DNA of 6,939 nt from Thiopontia sp964344435 (GCA_964344435.1 CAYFNH010000107.1:1-6939); one strand, 5' to 3'. Counted from the stretch's first letter, positions 1-6,285 are shown. Notes: generated from the letters alone by a model not told the origin. Numbers and translations: made by a program.

Positions 1-54
1 TAACCTACGCCGGTTTTCAAGACCGGTACATTCAACCAGCTCTGTCACCTCTCC
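1..54 (-). tRNA. tRNA-Ser(UGA), 5' part, cut by the window edge
   Basis: The minus strand starts with the acceptor half GGAGAGG at 54, then a D arm, then a 5-bp anticodon stem around the loop CTTGAAA (plus 15-21). The anticodon TGA lies at plus 17-19 and reads UCA-type serine codons. The anticodon stem-loop (ACCGGTCTTGAAAACCGG) is the same as I recall for the Escherichia coli tRNA-Ser(UGA). The long variable arm typical of class II tRNAs begins at the edge, and the T arm and 3' end lie outside the window. It is transcribed away from the paralog pair, from its own promoter just upstream. Confidence 0.93.
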
Positions 55-65
55 TATGGCGCGCT

Positions 66-94
66 ATTTTACTCAAACCCTTATCAGCAAGCAA
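66..94 (-). promoter_or_regulatory. sigma70-type promoter of tRNA-Ser
   Basis: On the minus strand a -35 element TTGCTT (plus 89-94) is followed after exactly 17 bp by a -10 element TAAAAT (plus 66-71). The next bases are the GC-rich stretch AGCGCGCC before the tRNA 5' end at 54. A GC-rich discriminator is the usual mark of stringently controlled stable-RNA promoters, so growth-rate control is a reasonable inference. The -35 element directly abuts the T tract of the terminator upstream. Confidence 0.7.
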
Positions 95-95
95 T

Positions 96-130
96 AAAAA
101 ACCTCAACACATTTCTGTGTTGAGGTTTTT
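96..130 (-). terminator. Intrinsic terminator of the first exported-protein gene
   Basis: A perfect 14-bp inverted repeat (97-110 and 117-130) has a 6-nt loop. On the minus strand it ends in a run of six T (plus 96-101). It starts 22 bp past the stop codon of the gene at 153-479. The other arm also ends in T, so it could work in both directions, but no plus-strand gene leads into it. Confidence 0.9.
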
Positions 131-152
131 GAGTAGGACAGTGTCTGTTCTC

Positions 153-479
153 TTACTGTGCAGCAGGAGCAACAGGAGCATACGGGTAGTATGGACGGCT
201 CTCGGTACGCAGGTCAGAAGTTCCGTTGAAGCGGCTGTTGTTGGCAGCGTCCATATCAGCTTCCATGTCAGAAGAACCCTTACCGGAAGCGTTTACAGTC
301 ATGCTGAAGTTACCCTCTGCATCAGCCTTTCCCTTGCCAGCGCCGCGACCCTTGCCGTCGAAAGCGCCATCAGCAGAACCGGTGCCGTAACCAGACTGGT
401 TGTCGTCAGAACCGCCGAAGAAGGCAGAAGCGCTGGAAGCGAAAGCAACGAGAGCGATAGTAGCGATAGTCTTTTTCAT
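153..479 (-). CDS. Small exported Gly/Ala-rich protein, possible sulfur globule protein (paralog 1)
   Basis: This 108-residue protein starts with a textbook Sec signal peptide: MKK, a hydrophobic core, and SSASA before a likely cleavage after residue 19, giving a mature protein starting FFGG. The mature chain has no Cys or Trp and is rich in Gly, Ala, Ser and Asp. It has a Gly/Lys segment at about residues 40-52 and a Tyr/Pro tail (RPYYPYAPVAPAAQ). A GAGGA ribosome site lies 7 nt before the ATG. It is a close paralog of the gene at 705-1043, with residues 27-60 matching exactly. Sulfur globule envelope proteins are small exported Gly/Tyr-rich proteins of this kind, so that role is suggested. 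There is no catalytic motif, and another structural or envelope role remains possible. I am sure of the gene, not of the function. Codons favour common types, in line with high expression. Confidence 0.92.
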   Translation of the reverse strand: MKKTIATIALVAFASSASAFFGGSDDNQSGYGTGSADGAFDGKGRGAGKGKADAEGNFSMTVNASGKGSSDMEADMDAANNSRFNGTSDLRTESRPYYPYAPVAPAAQ

Positions 480-563
480 GATGAAATCCTCAAAAGTAGT
501 AAATTAAAAAGTTGAAAATCTTTCTGTTCGGGATGTTGTTGCACCCTTCACAATATGGAATGC

Positions 564-592
564 ATTATATAAGAACATTCTTGAATTATAAA
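564..592 (-). promoter_or_regulatory. Promoter of paralog 1, with a box shared with paralog 2
   Basis: On the minus strand TTTATA (plus 587-592), a 17-bp spacer and a perfect -10 TATAAT (plus 564-569) are followed by GC. The spacer opens with ATTCAAG and contains AAGAATGTTCTT, an imperfect dyad. The same arrangement stands before the second paralog. Transcription would start near 557, leaving a leader of about 78 nt. The -35 is weak, so an activator may be needed; that is inference. Confidence 0.65.
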
Positions 593-645
593 CAAGTAAT
601 TTTCTATTGCTTATAAGTTTACTTTTATGGCTTTATCGGATTCAT

Positions 646-676
646 AAAAAAACCCCATACAAGCGTATGGGGTTTT
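646..676 (-). terminator. Intrinsic terminator of the second exported-protein gene
   Basis: A perfect 12-bp inverted repeat (649-660 and 665-676) has a 4-nt loop and five consecutive G-C pairs apart from A-T ends. On the minus strand it is followed by a run of seven T (plus 646-652). It lies 28 bp past the stop of the gene at 705-1043. It separates that gene from the promoter of paralog 1, so the two paralogs are not one operon. Confidence 0.9.
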
Positions 677-704
677 ATCCAATATAGTATTTTTTGTTGC
701 TAAC

Positions 705-1043
705 TTACTGTGCAGCAGGCGCCTGAGCCGCAGGTGCATAGTATGGGTAGTAGCCGGGGCGAGACTCTGTACGCAGGTCGCTGTCACCCTTCATGCGGGC
801 ATTTTCGGCAGCGTCCATGTCAGCCTGCATGTCGGAAGAGCCCTTGCCGGAAGCGTTCACGCTCATGCTGAAGTTACCCTCTGCATCGGCCTTGCCCTTG
901 CCTGCACCGCGACCCTTGCCATCAAAAGCGCCATCAGCAGAACCGGTACCATAACCAGACTGGTTGTCGTTGTCTCCCCCGAAGAAAGCGGAAGCGCTGG
1001 AAGCGAAAGCAACGAGAGCAACAGTAGCAATAATCTTTTTCAT
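705..1043 (-). CDS. Small exported Gly/Ala-rich protein, possible sulfur globule protein (paralog 2)
   Basis: This is a 112-residue paralog of the gene at 153-479. It has the same signal peptide type (MKKIIATVAL start, SSASA before cleavage after residue 19), the same mature start FFGG and the same Gly/Lys core. Differences cluster at residues 24-25, in the segment around residues 72-87, and in the tail, which is longer here (RPGYYPYYAPAAQAPAAQ). A start 20 codons upstream at 1103 is open but was rejected: it would lie in the leader, only a few bases past the expected transcription start, and it would bury the signal peptide. The chosen ATG has AAAGGA 6 nt upstream. It has its own promoter and terminator. 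The function is inferred as for paralog 1 and is uncertain. Confidence 0.92.
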   Translation of the reverse strand: MKKIIATVALVAFASSASAFFGGDNDNQSGYGTGSADGAFDGKGRGAGKGKADAEGNFSMSVNASGKGSSDMQADMDAAENARMKGDSDLRTESRPGYYPYYAPAAQAPAAQ

Positions 1044-1112
1044 AATGTTTCCTTTGATATAGTGGTTAGTCTTGTTGTGGGCGCCAGGCTCACTCGTCAT
1101 CAACTGAGGGGC

Positions 1113-1140
1113 ATTATAAAGAGAAACCTTGAATAATAAA
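1113..1140 (-). promoter_or_regulatory. Promoter of paralog 2, with the shared box
   Basis: On the minus strand TTTATT (plus 1135-1140), a 16-bp spacer and TATAAT (plus 1113-1118) are followed by GC. The spacer opens with ATTCAAG and ends in TCTT, as in the promoter of paralog 1. The shared core reads TTTATwATTCAAG, then TCTT, then TATAATGC. Transcription would begin near 1106, giving a leader of about 63 nt. Between this site and the prfC stop at 1220 no other gene and no clear hairpin terminator for prfC could be seen. Confidence 0.65.
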
Positions 1141-1219
1141 ACGCTAATATAATTATGTTTGGATAAAGGAGATTGATTCCAAGGTTCGGATGGGGGGTGA
1201 TTCTCTATAACGCCCTAAT

Positions 1220-2800
1220 TCAGTGTTCGCGGGTCGCGCGAAAGGTAACCTCGGGCCAGCGCTCAATGGTCAGATCAAGGTTGACTCTGGTTGGAGCCAG
1301 ATAGGTGAGGTTGCCGCCCCCATCGAGAGCAAGGTTATCGCTATTCTTCTGTTTGAAGCGGTCCAGTTCAGTGCCGCTCTCGCACTCCACCCAGCGTGCA
1401 GTGTGAACCGAGACATTTTCATAGAGTGCCTCGACCCGGTATTCATGCTTGAGTCGGTGCGCGACCACATCAAACTGCAGCACACCAACGGCACCGAGGA
1501 TCAGGTAGTTGTTGTTGAGCGGCATAAAGAGTTGGGTTGCCCCCTCTTCGGAGAGCTGCTGCAGCCCCTTCTGCAGCTGCTTGTTCTTCAGTGGGTCTTT
1601 CAGTCGAACCAGGCGAAACAGTTCCGGTGCGAAATGGGGAATACCGGTGAACTGTACCTTCTCTCCCTGGCTGAAACTATCTCCAATCTGGATGGTGCCA
1701 TGGTTATGCAGGCCGATAATATCTCCTGGCCAGGCCTCATCGGTATGGGCACGATCCCCGGCCAGAAAGGTGAGGGCATTGGGTACGGCGATCGATTTTT
1801 CGATGCGGCTTTGGTAGAGCTTCATCCCCTGTTTGAATGTGCCGGAGCAGATTCTCAGAAAGGCGATGCGGTCGCGGTGCTTGGGGTCCATGTTTGCCTG
1901 AATCTTGAAGACAAACCCGGAGAACTTCTCCTCCTCTGGTTCCACGGTGCGTGTTTCGGTGTTACGTGATTGTGGAGTGGGGGCAATTTCGACAAAGCCA
2001 TCAAGCATCTCCTTGACCCCAAAGTTACCCAGTGCGGTGCCAAAGTAGACCGGCGTCAACTCGCCAGCCAGGTACTCGTCGAGATCAAACGGATGACTTG
2101 CCCCCTGTACCAGCTCCAACTCTTCTCGCAGATCCTCGGCCAGGCTGCCCACGGCCTCGTCCAGTGCAGGATTGTTCAGCCCCTCGATGATCTGCTCCTC
2201 CTGAATGGTGTGCCCCTGACCGGTCGAGTAGAGGATGGTACGGTCTTCAGCCAGTTGATAGATTCCCTTGAACTGTTTACCCATGCCGATCGGCCAGTTC
2301 ATCGGTGCACATTTGATGTTGAGGATCTCCTCTACCTCATCCAGCAGCTCAATCGGGTCGCGGATATCACGATCCATCTTGTTGATGAAGGTGAGGATGG
2401 GGGTGGTTCGCAGGCGGCACACCTCCATCAGCTTGATGGTGCGAGGCTCCACCCCCTTGGCGCCGTCGATCACCATCAGTGCTGAATCGACCGCAGTCAG
2501 CGTGCGGTAAGTATCCTCGGAGAAGTCCTCATGCCCCGGGGTGTCGAGCAGGTTGACCATCCGTTCCTTGTAGGGGAACTGCATTACCGAGGTGGTGACC
2601 GAGATCCCGCGCTCCTTCTCCATCTCCATCCAATCGGAAGTGGCATGGCGATCCGACCCGCGTCCCTTGACGGTTCCTGCCTGCTGGATCAATTTTCCAA
2701 ACAGCAGCAGCTTCTCGGTAATGGTGGTCTTGCCCGCATCGGGGTGCGAGATGATGGCGAAGGTTCGCCGTTTGTGGATCTCTTGGTGTAACTGACTCAT
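1220..2800 (-). CDS. prfC: Peptide chain release factor 3 (RF3)
   Basis: RF3 is the cytosolic translational GTPase that recycles RF1 and RF2 from the ribosome after peptide release. The protein has 526 residues, close to the 529 I recall for Escherichia coli. The GTPase domain shows the P loop SHPDAGKTT at 18-26, the switch I RGIS at 64-67, DTPGH at 86-90 and NKMD at 140-143. The remainder fits the RF3 domain II (about 290-380) and C-terminal domain (about 385-526). No element is missing. The ATG at 2800 has GGTGAG 8 nt upstream. The FKBP gene ends 69 bp before it on the same strand, so the two may share a transcript. A 9-bp inverted repeat lies in that gap. The coding region ends about 80 bp before the promoter of paralog 2, with no clear terminator. 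Confidence 0.98.
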   Translation of the reverse strand: MSQLHQEIHKRRTFAIISHPDAGKTTITEKLLLFGKLIQQAGTVKGRGSDRHATSDWMEMEKERGISVTTSVMQFPYKERMVNLLDTPGHEDFSEDTYRTLTAVDSALMVIDGAKGVEPRTIKLMEVCRLRTTPILTFINKMDRDIRDPIELLDEVEEILNIKCAPMNWPIGMGKQFKGIYQLAEDRTILYSTGQGHTIQEEQIIEGLNNPALDEAVGSLAEDLREELELVQGASHPFDLDEYLAGELTPVYFGTALGNFGVKEMLDGFVEIAPTPQSRNTETRTVEPEEEKFSGFVFKIQANMDPKHRDRIAFLRICSGTFKQGMKLYQSRIEKSIAVPNALTFLAGDRAHTDEAWPGDIIGLHNHGTIQIGDSFSQGEKVQFTGIPHFAPELFRLVRLKDPLKNKQLQKGLQQLSEEGATQLFMPLNNNYLILGAVGVLQFDVVAHRLKHEYRVEALYENVSVHTARWVECESGTELDRFKQKNSDNLALDGGGNLTYLAPTRVNLDLTIERWPEVTFRATREH

Positions 2801-2811
2801 CGTTATTTCTC

Positions 2812-2853
2812 ACCATGAAGTGCATGAAGGGTGGGCTTGATCTGCTTCATGGT
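2812..2853 (-). repeat. Inverted repeat in the prfC leader
   Basis: ACCATGAAG at 2812-2820 is the exact reverse complement of CTTCATGGT at 2845-2853, with a 24-nt spacer. On the minus strand the second arm ends in the GGT that begins the prfC ribosome site GGTGAG. A fold would therefore touch that site. It is not followed by a T tract, so it is not an intrinsic terminator. The repeat is short and may be chance. Confidence 0.45.
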
Positions 2854-2869
2854 TAAACATGACTTGCCG

Positions 2870-3298
2870 TCAAGCAATCTCCATCATCTCAATCTCGAAA
2901 GTGAGTGCCTTGCCGGCCAGTGGTGGGTTGCCATCCACGGTCACAGTCTCGTCGCTGAAATCGGTAATGACAAAGTTGAGCATCTCGCCATTCGGCCCCT
3001 GGGCGTGCATAGGCATGCCGATCTCCGGCTCCAGATCTTCCGGCATCAACGAGCGCTCCACTTCGGCGACCATCTCCGGGTTGTGTTCACCATAGGCCTC
3101 TTCCGGTGGTAAGGTGACCGTCTTCTTCTCTCCAACGCCCATGCCGCGACAGGCGTTGTCAAAGCCGACGATCACCTGACCGCCACCGATGGTGAACTCC
3201 AGTGGGTCTCGCCCTTCTGAGGAGTCGAATTGAGATCCATCCTCCAGTGTTCCGGTGTAGTGAATCTTTACGGTATGGCCATCGGCTGCTTGTGACAT
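2870..3298 (-). CDS. FKBP-type peptidyl-prolyl isomerase, SlyD-like, without the metal-binding tail
   Basis: This 142-residue protein catalyses cis-trans isomerisation of prolyl bonds and probably acts as a folding helper in the cytosol, since it has no signal peptide. The FKBP fold is split around an insert-in-flap chaperone domain as in SlyD: the first half at about 1-70 (Tyr14, FD at 24-25, IGGGQVIVGF at 37-46, AYG at 68-70), the insert at about 71-120, then VDGNPPLAG at 121-129 and the last strand LTFEIEM at 132-138. The active-site Tyr14, Asp25, Val42-Ile43 and Tyr69 are kept, and Phe46 replaces the Trp of FKBP12. The His/Cys-rich nickel-binding tail of Escherichia coli SlyD is absent, so a hydrogenase-nickel role is not supported. 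AGGAG lies 5 nt before the ATG. It sits between the thioredoxin gene and prfC. Confidence 0.93.
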   Translation of the reverse strand: MSQAADGHTVKIHYTGTLEDGSQFDSSEGRDPLEFTIGGGQVIVGFDNACRGMGVGEKKTVTLPPEEAYGEHNPEMVAEVERSLMPEDLEPEIGMPMHAQGPNGEMLNFVITDFSDETVTVDGNPPLAGKALTFEIEMMEIA

Positions 3299-3314
3299 GT
3301 GCTCTCCTGTGTGT

Positions 3315-3330
3315 GCAAGGGATTCCTTGC
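3315..3330 (-). repeat. Short hairpin between the thioredoxin and FKBP genes
   Basis: GCAAGG (3315-3320) and CCTTGC (3325-3330) form a 6-bp perfect stem with a 4-nt loop, 16 nt upstream of the FKBP start on the minus strand. The T run lies before the stem in that direction, not after it, so it does not look like a terminator for the minus-strand genes. It could affect transcript stability or FKBP translation, or be chance. Confidence 0.35.
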
Positions 3331-3349
3331 GTTAAAAAAGCGAGCTATT

Positions 3350-3838
3350 TTAACTTGAATAGAGCAGTCGTGTGAGCCAGATTCGAGCCCGCAGCCCCAG
3401 TTCGGTTGTAAATCCACGCTCGACAAAGCGGATCTGATTGTCTGCAGAGAGGATAAAGGTGGCTGGTACTGCAGAGACTCCGAAGCGTTGCGAGAGAGTA
3501 CCGGTATTATCAATCAGTGTCTCAACCGTTATCGCCTGCTCCTCCATATAGTGCGCAACCTCCAGTGCAGTGCCGGACTGCATCGCTACACCAATCACGG
3601 AGTGGTCTCTGGCGATGGCATCAATACTCTCCTGTTCCAGCTTGCAGACGGGGCACCAACTGGCCCAGAAGTGGATCACCAGTGGCGTTGTGCGAGGGGT
3701 GTCGAGAGAAAAGGGTGTGCCGGTTGTGGTGATTCCGTTCAAGGCAGGGGCAGCGCCACTGACCATGTCTCGCTTGAGCCAGCTGCTGAGTACAAGAAAG
3801 GCAAGCCCCCACAACAGCAGTAGCTGCCAGCGCTTCAT
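3350..3838 (-). CDS. Membrane-anchored periplasmic thioredoxin-like protein (ScsD/TlpA-like)
   Basis: This 162-residue protein has an N-terminal membrane segment at about 5-20 preceded by MKR and followed by a charged KRD, so the thioredoxin domain should face the periplasm. The CXXC motif WCPVC is at 61-65 (Cys62, Cys65) and the cis-proline is Pro125 in SAVPATF. The C-terminal end GLRARIWLTR matches the pattern I recall for ScsD-type protein disulfide oxidoreductases. TlpA, ResA and DsbE are related alternatives. It probably oxidises, reduces or resolves thiols of exported proteins; the direction cannot be read from sequence. No ScsB or DsbD partner is in the window. Its ATG overlaps the dciA stop codon (ATGA), there is no clear ribosome site, and translation is probably coupled to dciA. 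Confidence 0.9.
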   Translation of the reverse strand: MKRWQLLLLWGLAFLVLSSWLKRDMVSGAAPALNGITTTGTPFSLDTPRTTPLVIHFWASWCPVCKLEQESIDAIARDHSVIGVAMQSGTALEVAHYMEEQAITVETLIDNTGTLSQRFGVSAVPATFILSADNQIRFVERGFTTELGLRARIWLTRLLYSS

Positions 3839-4440
3839 CGTCTGCGTTGCAGTGTGTTGGAGAGTCGTCTCAGTGAGCGCCTAAGTGCCCCTTCTTGCCG
3901 GTTTGCCTCGTCGCCAAGTTGCTGTACGACCTGAGTTGAAGGCTGTTTGGCATGGAGAGGAGAGAGGGGTTGGGTGGCGTTGGAGAAGCGTACCTTCAGC
4001 TTGATCTGTTTTACCTCGGTAACGCCCTCCAGCTGAAACAGGTCGAGCAGGTTCTTCTGTAAAAAACGCCCCTTCTGTACCCAGGCTGGGGAGTCTGCAT
4101 GAATCACAGCGGTACCATCCCGGGTAATCGAACTGAGGCGCAGGTGGGCAGAGTAGGGGAGTCCAACACGTCCCATGACTCGCGCATTGAGTTGCTTGAG
4201 CCAGGCGGCACGTTTCAGTAGCTGGCCTCCCTGTTCGCCACGAGAGAGAAAGAAGGTGGGGCGTTTTGCCTTCAGTTGAAGATTTCGCTGTGGGGGCAGG
4301 CTGACCTCTTCGAGCTGTTCTTTCGGCTCATGGCGCGGGTGCAGTGAGCGCTCCGGCCTCTTTTCCGGTGTGGTTGAACTCACAATTTGATGTAGCTGTT
4401 TCAAGCTCTCACGGGCAATTTCTGGGGCTGCAGTACTCAT
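3835..4440 (-). CDS. dciA: DciA (DUF721) replicative helicase loader
   Basis: DciA helps load the DnaB helicase at replication origins in bacteria that lack DnaC. From the ATG at 4440 the protein has 201 residues. The DUF721 KH-like domain is at about 73-152, with LLKRAAWLKQLNARV, then DGTAVIHADSPAWVQKGRFL, then the strand IKLKVRF. The Ser-Pro-Ala-Trp core is characteristic. A helix-like SLKQLHQIVSS near residue 12 is separated from the domain by about 50 Pro/Glu/Arg-rich residues, which looks like a disordered insert. The tail from about 155 is disordered and very basic (RRSLRRLSNTLQRRR). An ATG six codons further upstream (4458) is also open and would overlap uvrC. Neither start has a good ribosome site; I prefer 4440 because it leaves the divergent genes non-overlapping. 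The product assignment is firm and the exact start is not. Confidence 0.87.
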   Translation of the reverse strand: MSTAAPEIARESLKQLHQIVSSTTPEKRPERSLHPRHEPKEQLEEVSLPPQRNLQLKAKRPTFFLSRGEQGGQLLKRAAWLKQLNARVMGRVGLPYSAHLRLSSITRDGTAVIHADSPAWVQKGRFLQKNLLDLFQLEGVTEVKQIKLKVRFSNATQPLSPLHAKQPSTQVVQQLGDEANRQEGALRRSLRRLSNTLQRRR

Positions 4441-4452
4441 GGTCTGCCATGA
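4437..4452. promoter_or_regulatory. 16-bp dyad holding the two divergent start codons
   Basis: TCATGG (4437-4442), four bases, then CCATGA (4447-4452) form a perfect 6-bp inverted repeat centred at 4444.5. One arm carries the dciA start codon (CAT at 4438-4440) and the other the uvrC start codon (ATG at 4449-4451). The spacing is too short to hold promoters, so those must lie inside the opposite genes. On the minus strand a TATCAT (plus 4449-4454) just before the dciA ATG could be a -10 element and would give a nearly leaderless transcript. The symmetry could be chance or a protein site. Confidence 0.4.
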
Positions 4453-6260
4453 TACCATCTGTTGTCATGCAGCAACCGGTACCGCCAGAAACCACCAAAC
4501 CCGGTGTCTACCAGATGTTCAGTTCATCCGGTGAGATTCTCTATGTGGGCAAGGCGCGCAATCTGAAAAAGCGGGTCTCCAGCTATTTTCGCAAGAGTGG
4601 GCTGGCACCAAAGACGGCGGCGTTGATGACTCATGTTGTACGGATAGAGGTGATTACCACCCACACCGAAAATGAGGCCTTGATTCTGGAGAGTAACCTG
4701 ATCAAGAAGCACCGCCCGCGCTACAACATCCTGTTGCGGGATGACAAAAGCTATCCCTATATCTACCTCTCCGCCAATCAGGCCTTTCCCAGGCTTGCGC
4801 TGCATCGAGGGGCTCGCAACGGCAAGGGGCGCTACTTCGGCCCTTACCCCAGTGCTGGTGCGGTACGTGAGAGCCTGCGCCTGATGCAGAAGTTGTTTCC
4901 GGTGCGCCAGTGTGAAGAGGGGTTCTTTCGCAACCGTTCTCGTCCCTGTCTGCAGTATCAGATCGAACGCTGTACCGCCCCCTGTGTAAAAAAGATTTCG
5001 GTCGAGGCGTACGCCGAGGATGTGCGTCATGCGGTACTGTTTCTGGAAGGGAAAAGTGGTGAAGTGGTAGAAGAGCTGGTAGCGAAGATGGAACAGGCCG
5101 CACAAGCGTTGCGCTATGAAGAGGCGGCACGGTTGCGAGATCAGATCTCCGCGCTGCGTCGTGTGCAGGAGCGGCAGTACATCAGTGGTGAGCGGGGAGA
5201 CCTGGATGTGGTCGCCATTGCGTTGCAGGGAGGAAGTGCAGCCATACAGCTCTTTAACTTCCGTCATGGGCAAAACCTGGGAAGTCGCAGCTACTTCCCG
5301 AAGAATGTGCAGGGACAGAGCGATGCGGAAGTGCTCTATGCTTTTCTTGCGCAACACTATATTGAACATCAGCCGCCCCATGAGATTCTGGTCAGCTCTG
5401 CGCCACAGCAGCAGGAGTTGTTGCAGGAGGTATTCAGCGAGCAGGGTGGCCACAAGGTGGCAATCCGTCATCAACTGCGCGGTGAGCGTGCCCGCTGGAT
5501 GAAGATGGCGCAGGAAAATGCACAGCTGGCGCTTGAAGGCCGACTTTCACATGCCTCGACTGCCCTCAGCCGTGTTGAGGCGCTACAGGATGCACTCCAG
5601 CTGGATCAGTTGCCGCAGAGGATGGAGTGTTTCGATATCAGTCACACCATGGGGGAGGAGACGGTTGCCTCCTGCGTAGTGTTTGAAGAGGGTGTGCCGC
5701 TGAAGTCAGACTATCGCCGCTTCAATATCGAGTCGATTACCTCTGGCGATGATTATGCCGCTATGCACCAGGCACTCAAGCGGCGCTACACCCGCCTGAA
5801 AAAAGGGGAGGGCAAGATGCCGGATCTGCTGTTGATCGATGGTGGCCCTGGTCAGTGCAGTCAGGCCCATGAGGTGCTGGAGGAGCTGCAGGTGGAGGGG
5901 GTGCAGATATTGGGAGTTGCCAAGGGGCCGGATCGCAAGGAGGGGCAGGAGAAGCTCTTTCTCGATGGGCAGCCGGCACAAAATCTGCCAACCGACTCAC
6001 CGGCCCTGTTGCTGATTCAGCAGATACGGGATGAGGCACACCGTTTTGCCATTACCGCTCATCGTCAACGCAGGGCCAAAAAGAGAAAGCGCTCACCGTT
6101 GGAGGGGATTGCTGGTGTAGGGCCCAAGCGGCGCCAGCAATTGCTCAACCATTTTGGTGGGCTGCAAGAGGTGGCCCGTGCCGGTGTTGAAGACATCATG
6201 GTGCTTGCTGGTATCAGCCGGGAGATTGCCCAGCGGATCTACGATCGGTTTCACGAGTAA
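4449..6260 (+). CDS. uvrC: UvrABC excinuclease subunit C
   Basis: UvrC makes both incisions, 3' then 5', around a DNA lesion in nucleotide excision repair with UvrA and UvrB, in the cytosol. From 4449 the protein has 603 residues, against 610 recalled for Escherichia coli. In order: the GIY-YIG nuclease (GVY at 19-21, YVGK at 32-35, Arg42 and Glu76 as likely catalytic residues); four cysteines at 155, 167, 175 and 179, matching the set reported to bind an iron-sulfur cluster in UvrC; the UvrB-binding UVR domain at about 210-245; the RNase H-like 5' nuclease with Asp396 (ECFDISH), Asp464 (LLIDGG) and His538; and tandem helix-hairpin-helix at about 551-600 (GVGPKRR). The frame is open back to 4344, but that would add 35 residues unlike the family and overlap dciA. 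ATG 4467 is a shorter option. No start has a clear ribosome site. pgsA follows after 25 bp. Confidence 0.97.
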   Translation: MIPSVVMQQPVPPETTKPGVYQMFSSSGEILYVGKARNLKKRVSSYFRKSGLAPKTAALMTHVVRIEVITTHTENEALILESNLIKKHRPRYNILLRDDKSYPYIYLSANQAFPRLALHRGARNGKGRYFGPYPSAGAVRESLRLMQKLFPVRQCEEGFFRNRSRPCLQYQIERCTAPCVKKISVEAYAEDVRHAVLFLEGKSGEVVEELVAKMEQAAQALRYEEAARLRDQISALRRVQERQYISGERGDLDVVAIALQGGSAAIQLFNFRHGQNLGSRSYFPKNVQGQSDAEVLYAFLAQHYIEHQPPHEILVSSAPQQQELLQEVFSEQGGHKVAIRHQLRGERARWMKMAQENAQLALEGRLSHASTALSRVEALQDALQLDQLPQRMECFDISHTMGEETVASCVVFEEGVPLKSDYRRFNIESITSGDDYAAMHQALKRRYTRLKKGEGKMPDLLLIDGGPGQCSQAHEVLEELQVEGVQILGVAKGPDRKEGQEKLFLDGQPAQNLPTDSPALLLIQQIRDEAHRFAITAHRQRRAKKRKRSPLEGIAGVGPKRRQQLLNHFGGLQEVARAGVEDIMVLAGISREIAQRIYDRFHE

Positions 6261-6285
6261 AGGTTGTGCGGTAGTATCTGATGTT

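Noticed and set aside
117..515. A 132-codon plus-strand frame over paralog 1
   Set aside because: It starts within the terminator arm and runs antisense to the signal-peptide protein, with no ribosome site.
1044..1103. An N-terminal extension of paralog 2 starting at 1103
   Set aside because: It would place the signal peptide 20 residues inside and start only a few bases past the predicted transcription start. The inner ATG has the ribosome site and matches paralog 1.
1223..1969. A 248-codon plus-strand frame across prfC
   Set aside because: It is the antisense shadow of prfC, which has all RF3 motifs in the other strand.
3315..3330. The GCAAGG/CCTTGC hairpin as a terminator after the thioredoxin gene
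   Set aside because: The T run precedes the stem on the minus strand, and the stem is only 6 bp. Kept only as a possible leader structure.
4344..4448. A 35-residue N-terminal extension of UvrC
   Set aside because: The family begins about 17 residues before PGVY, which fits 4449. The extra part is antisense to dciA.
4524..5474. A 316-codon open frame on the minus strand inside uvrC
   Set aside because: It lies wholly antisense to a complete, motif-perfect uvrC. Its translation shows no recognisable domain and it has no ribosome site or promoter.
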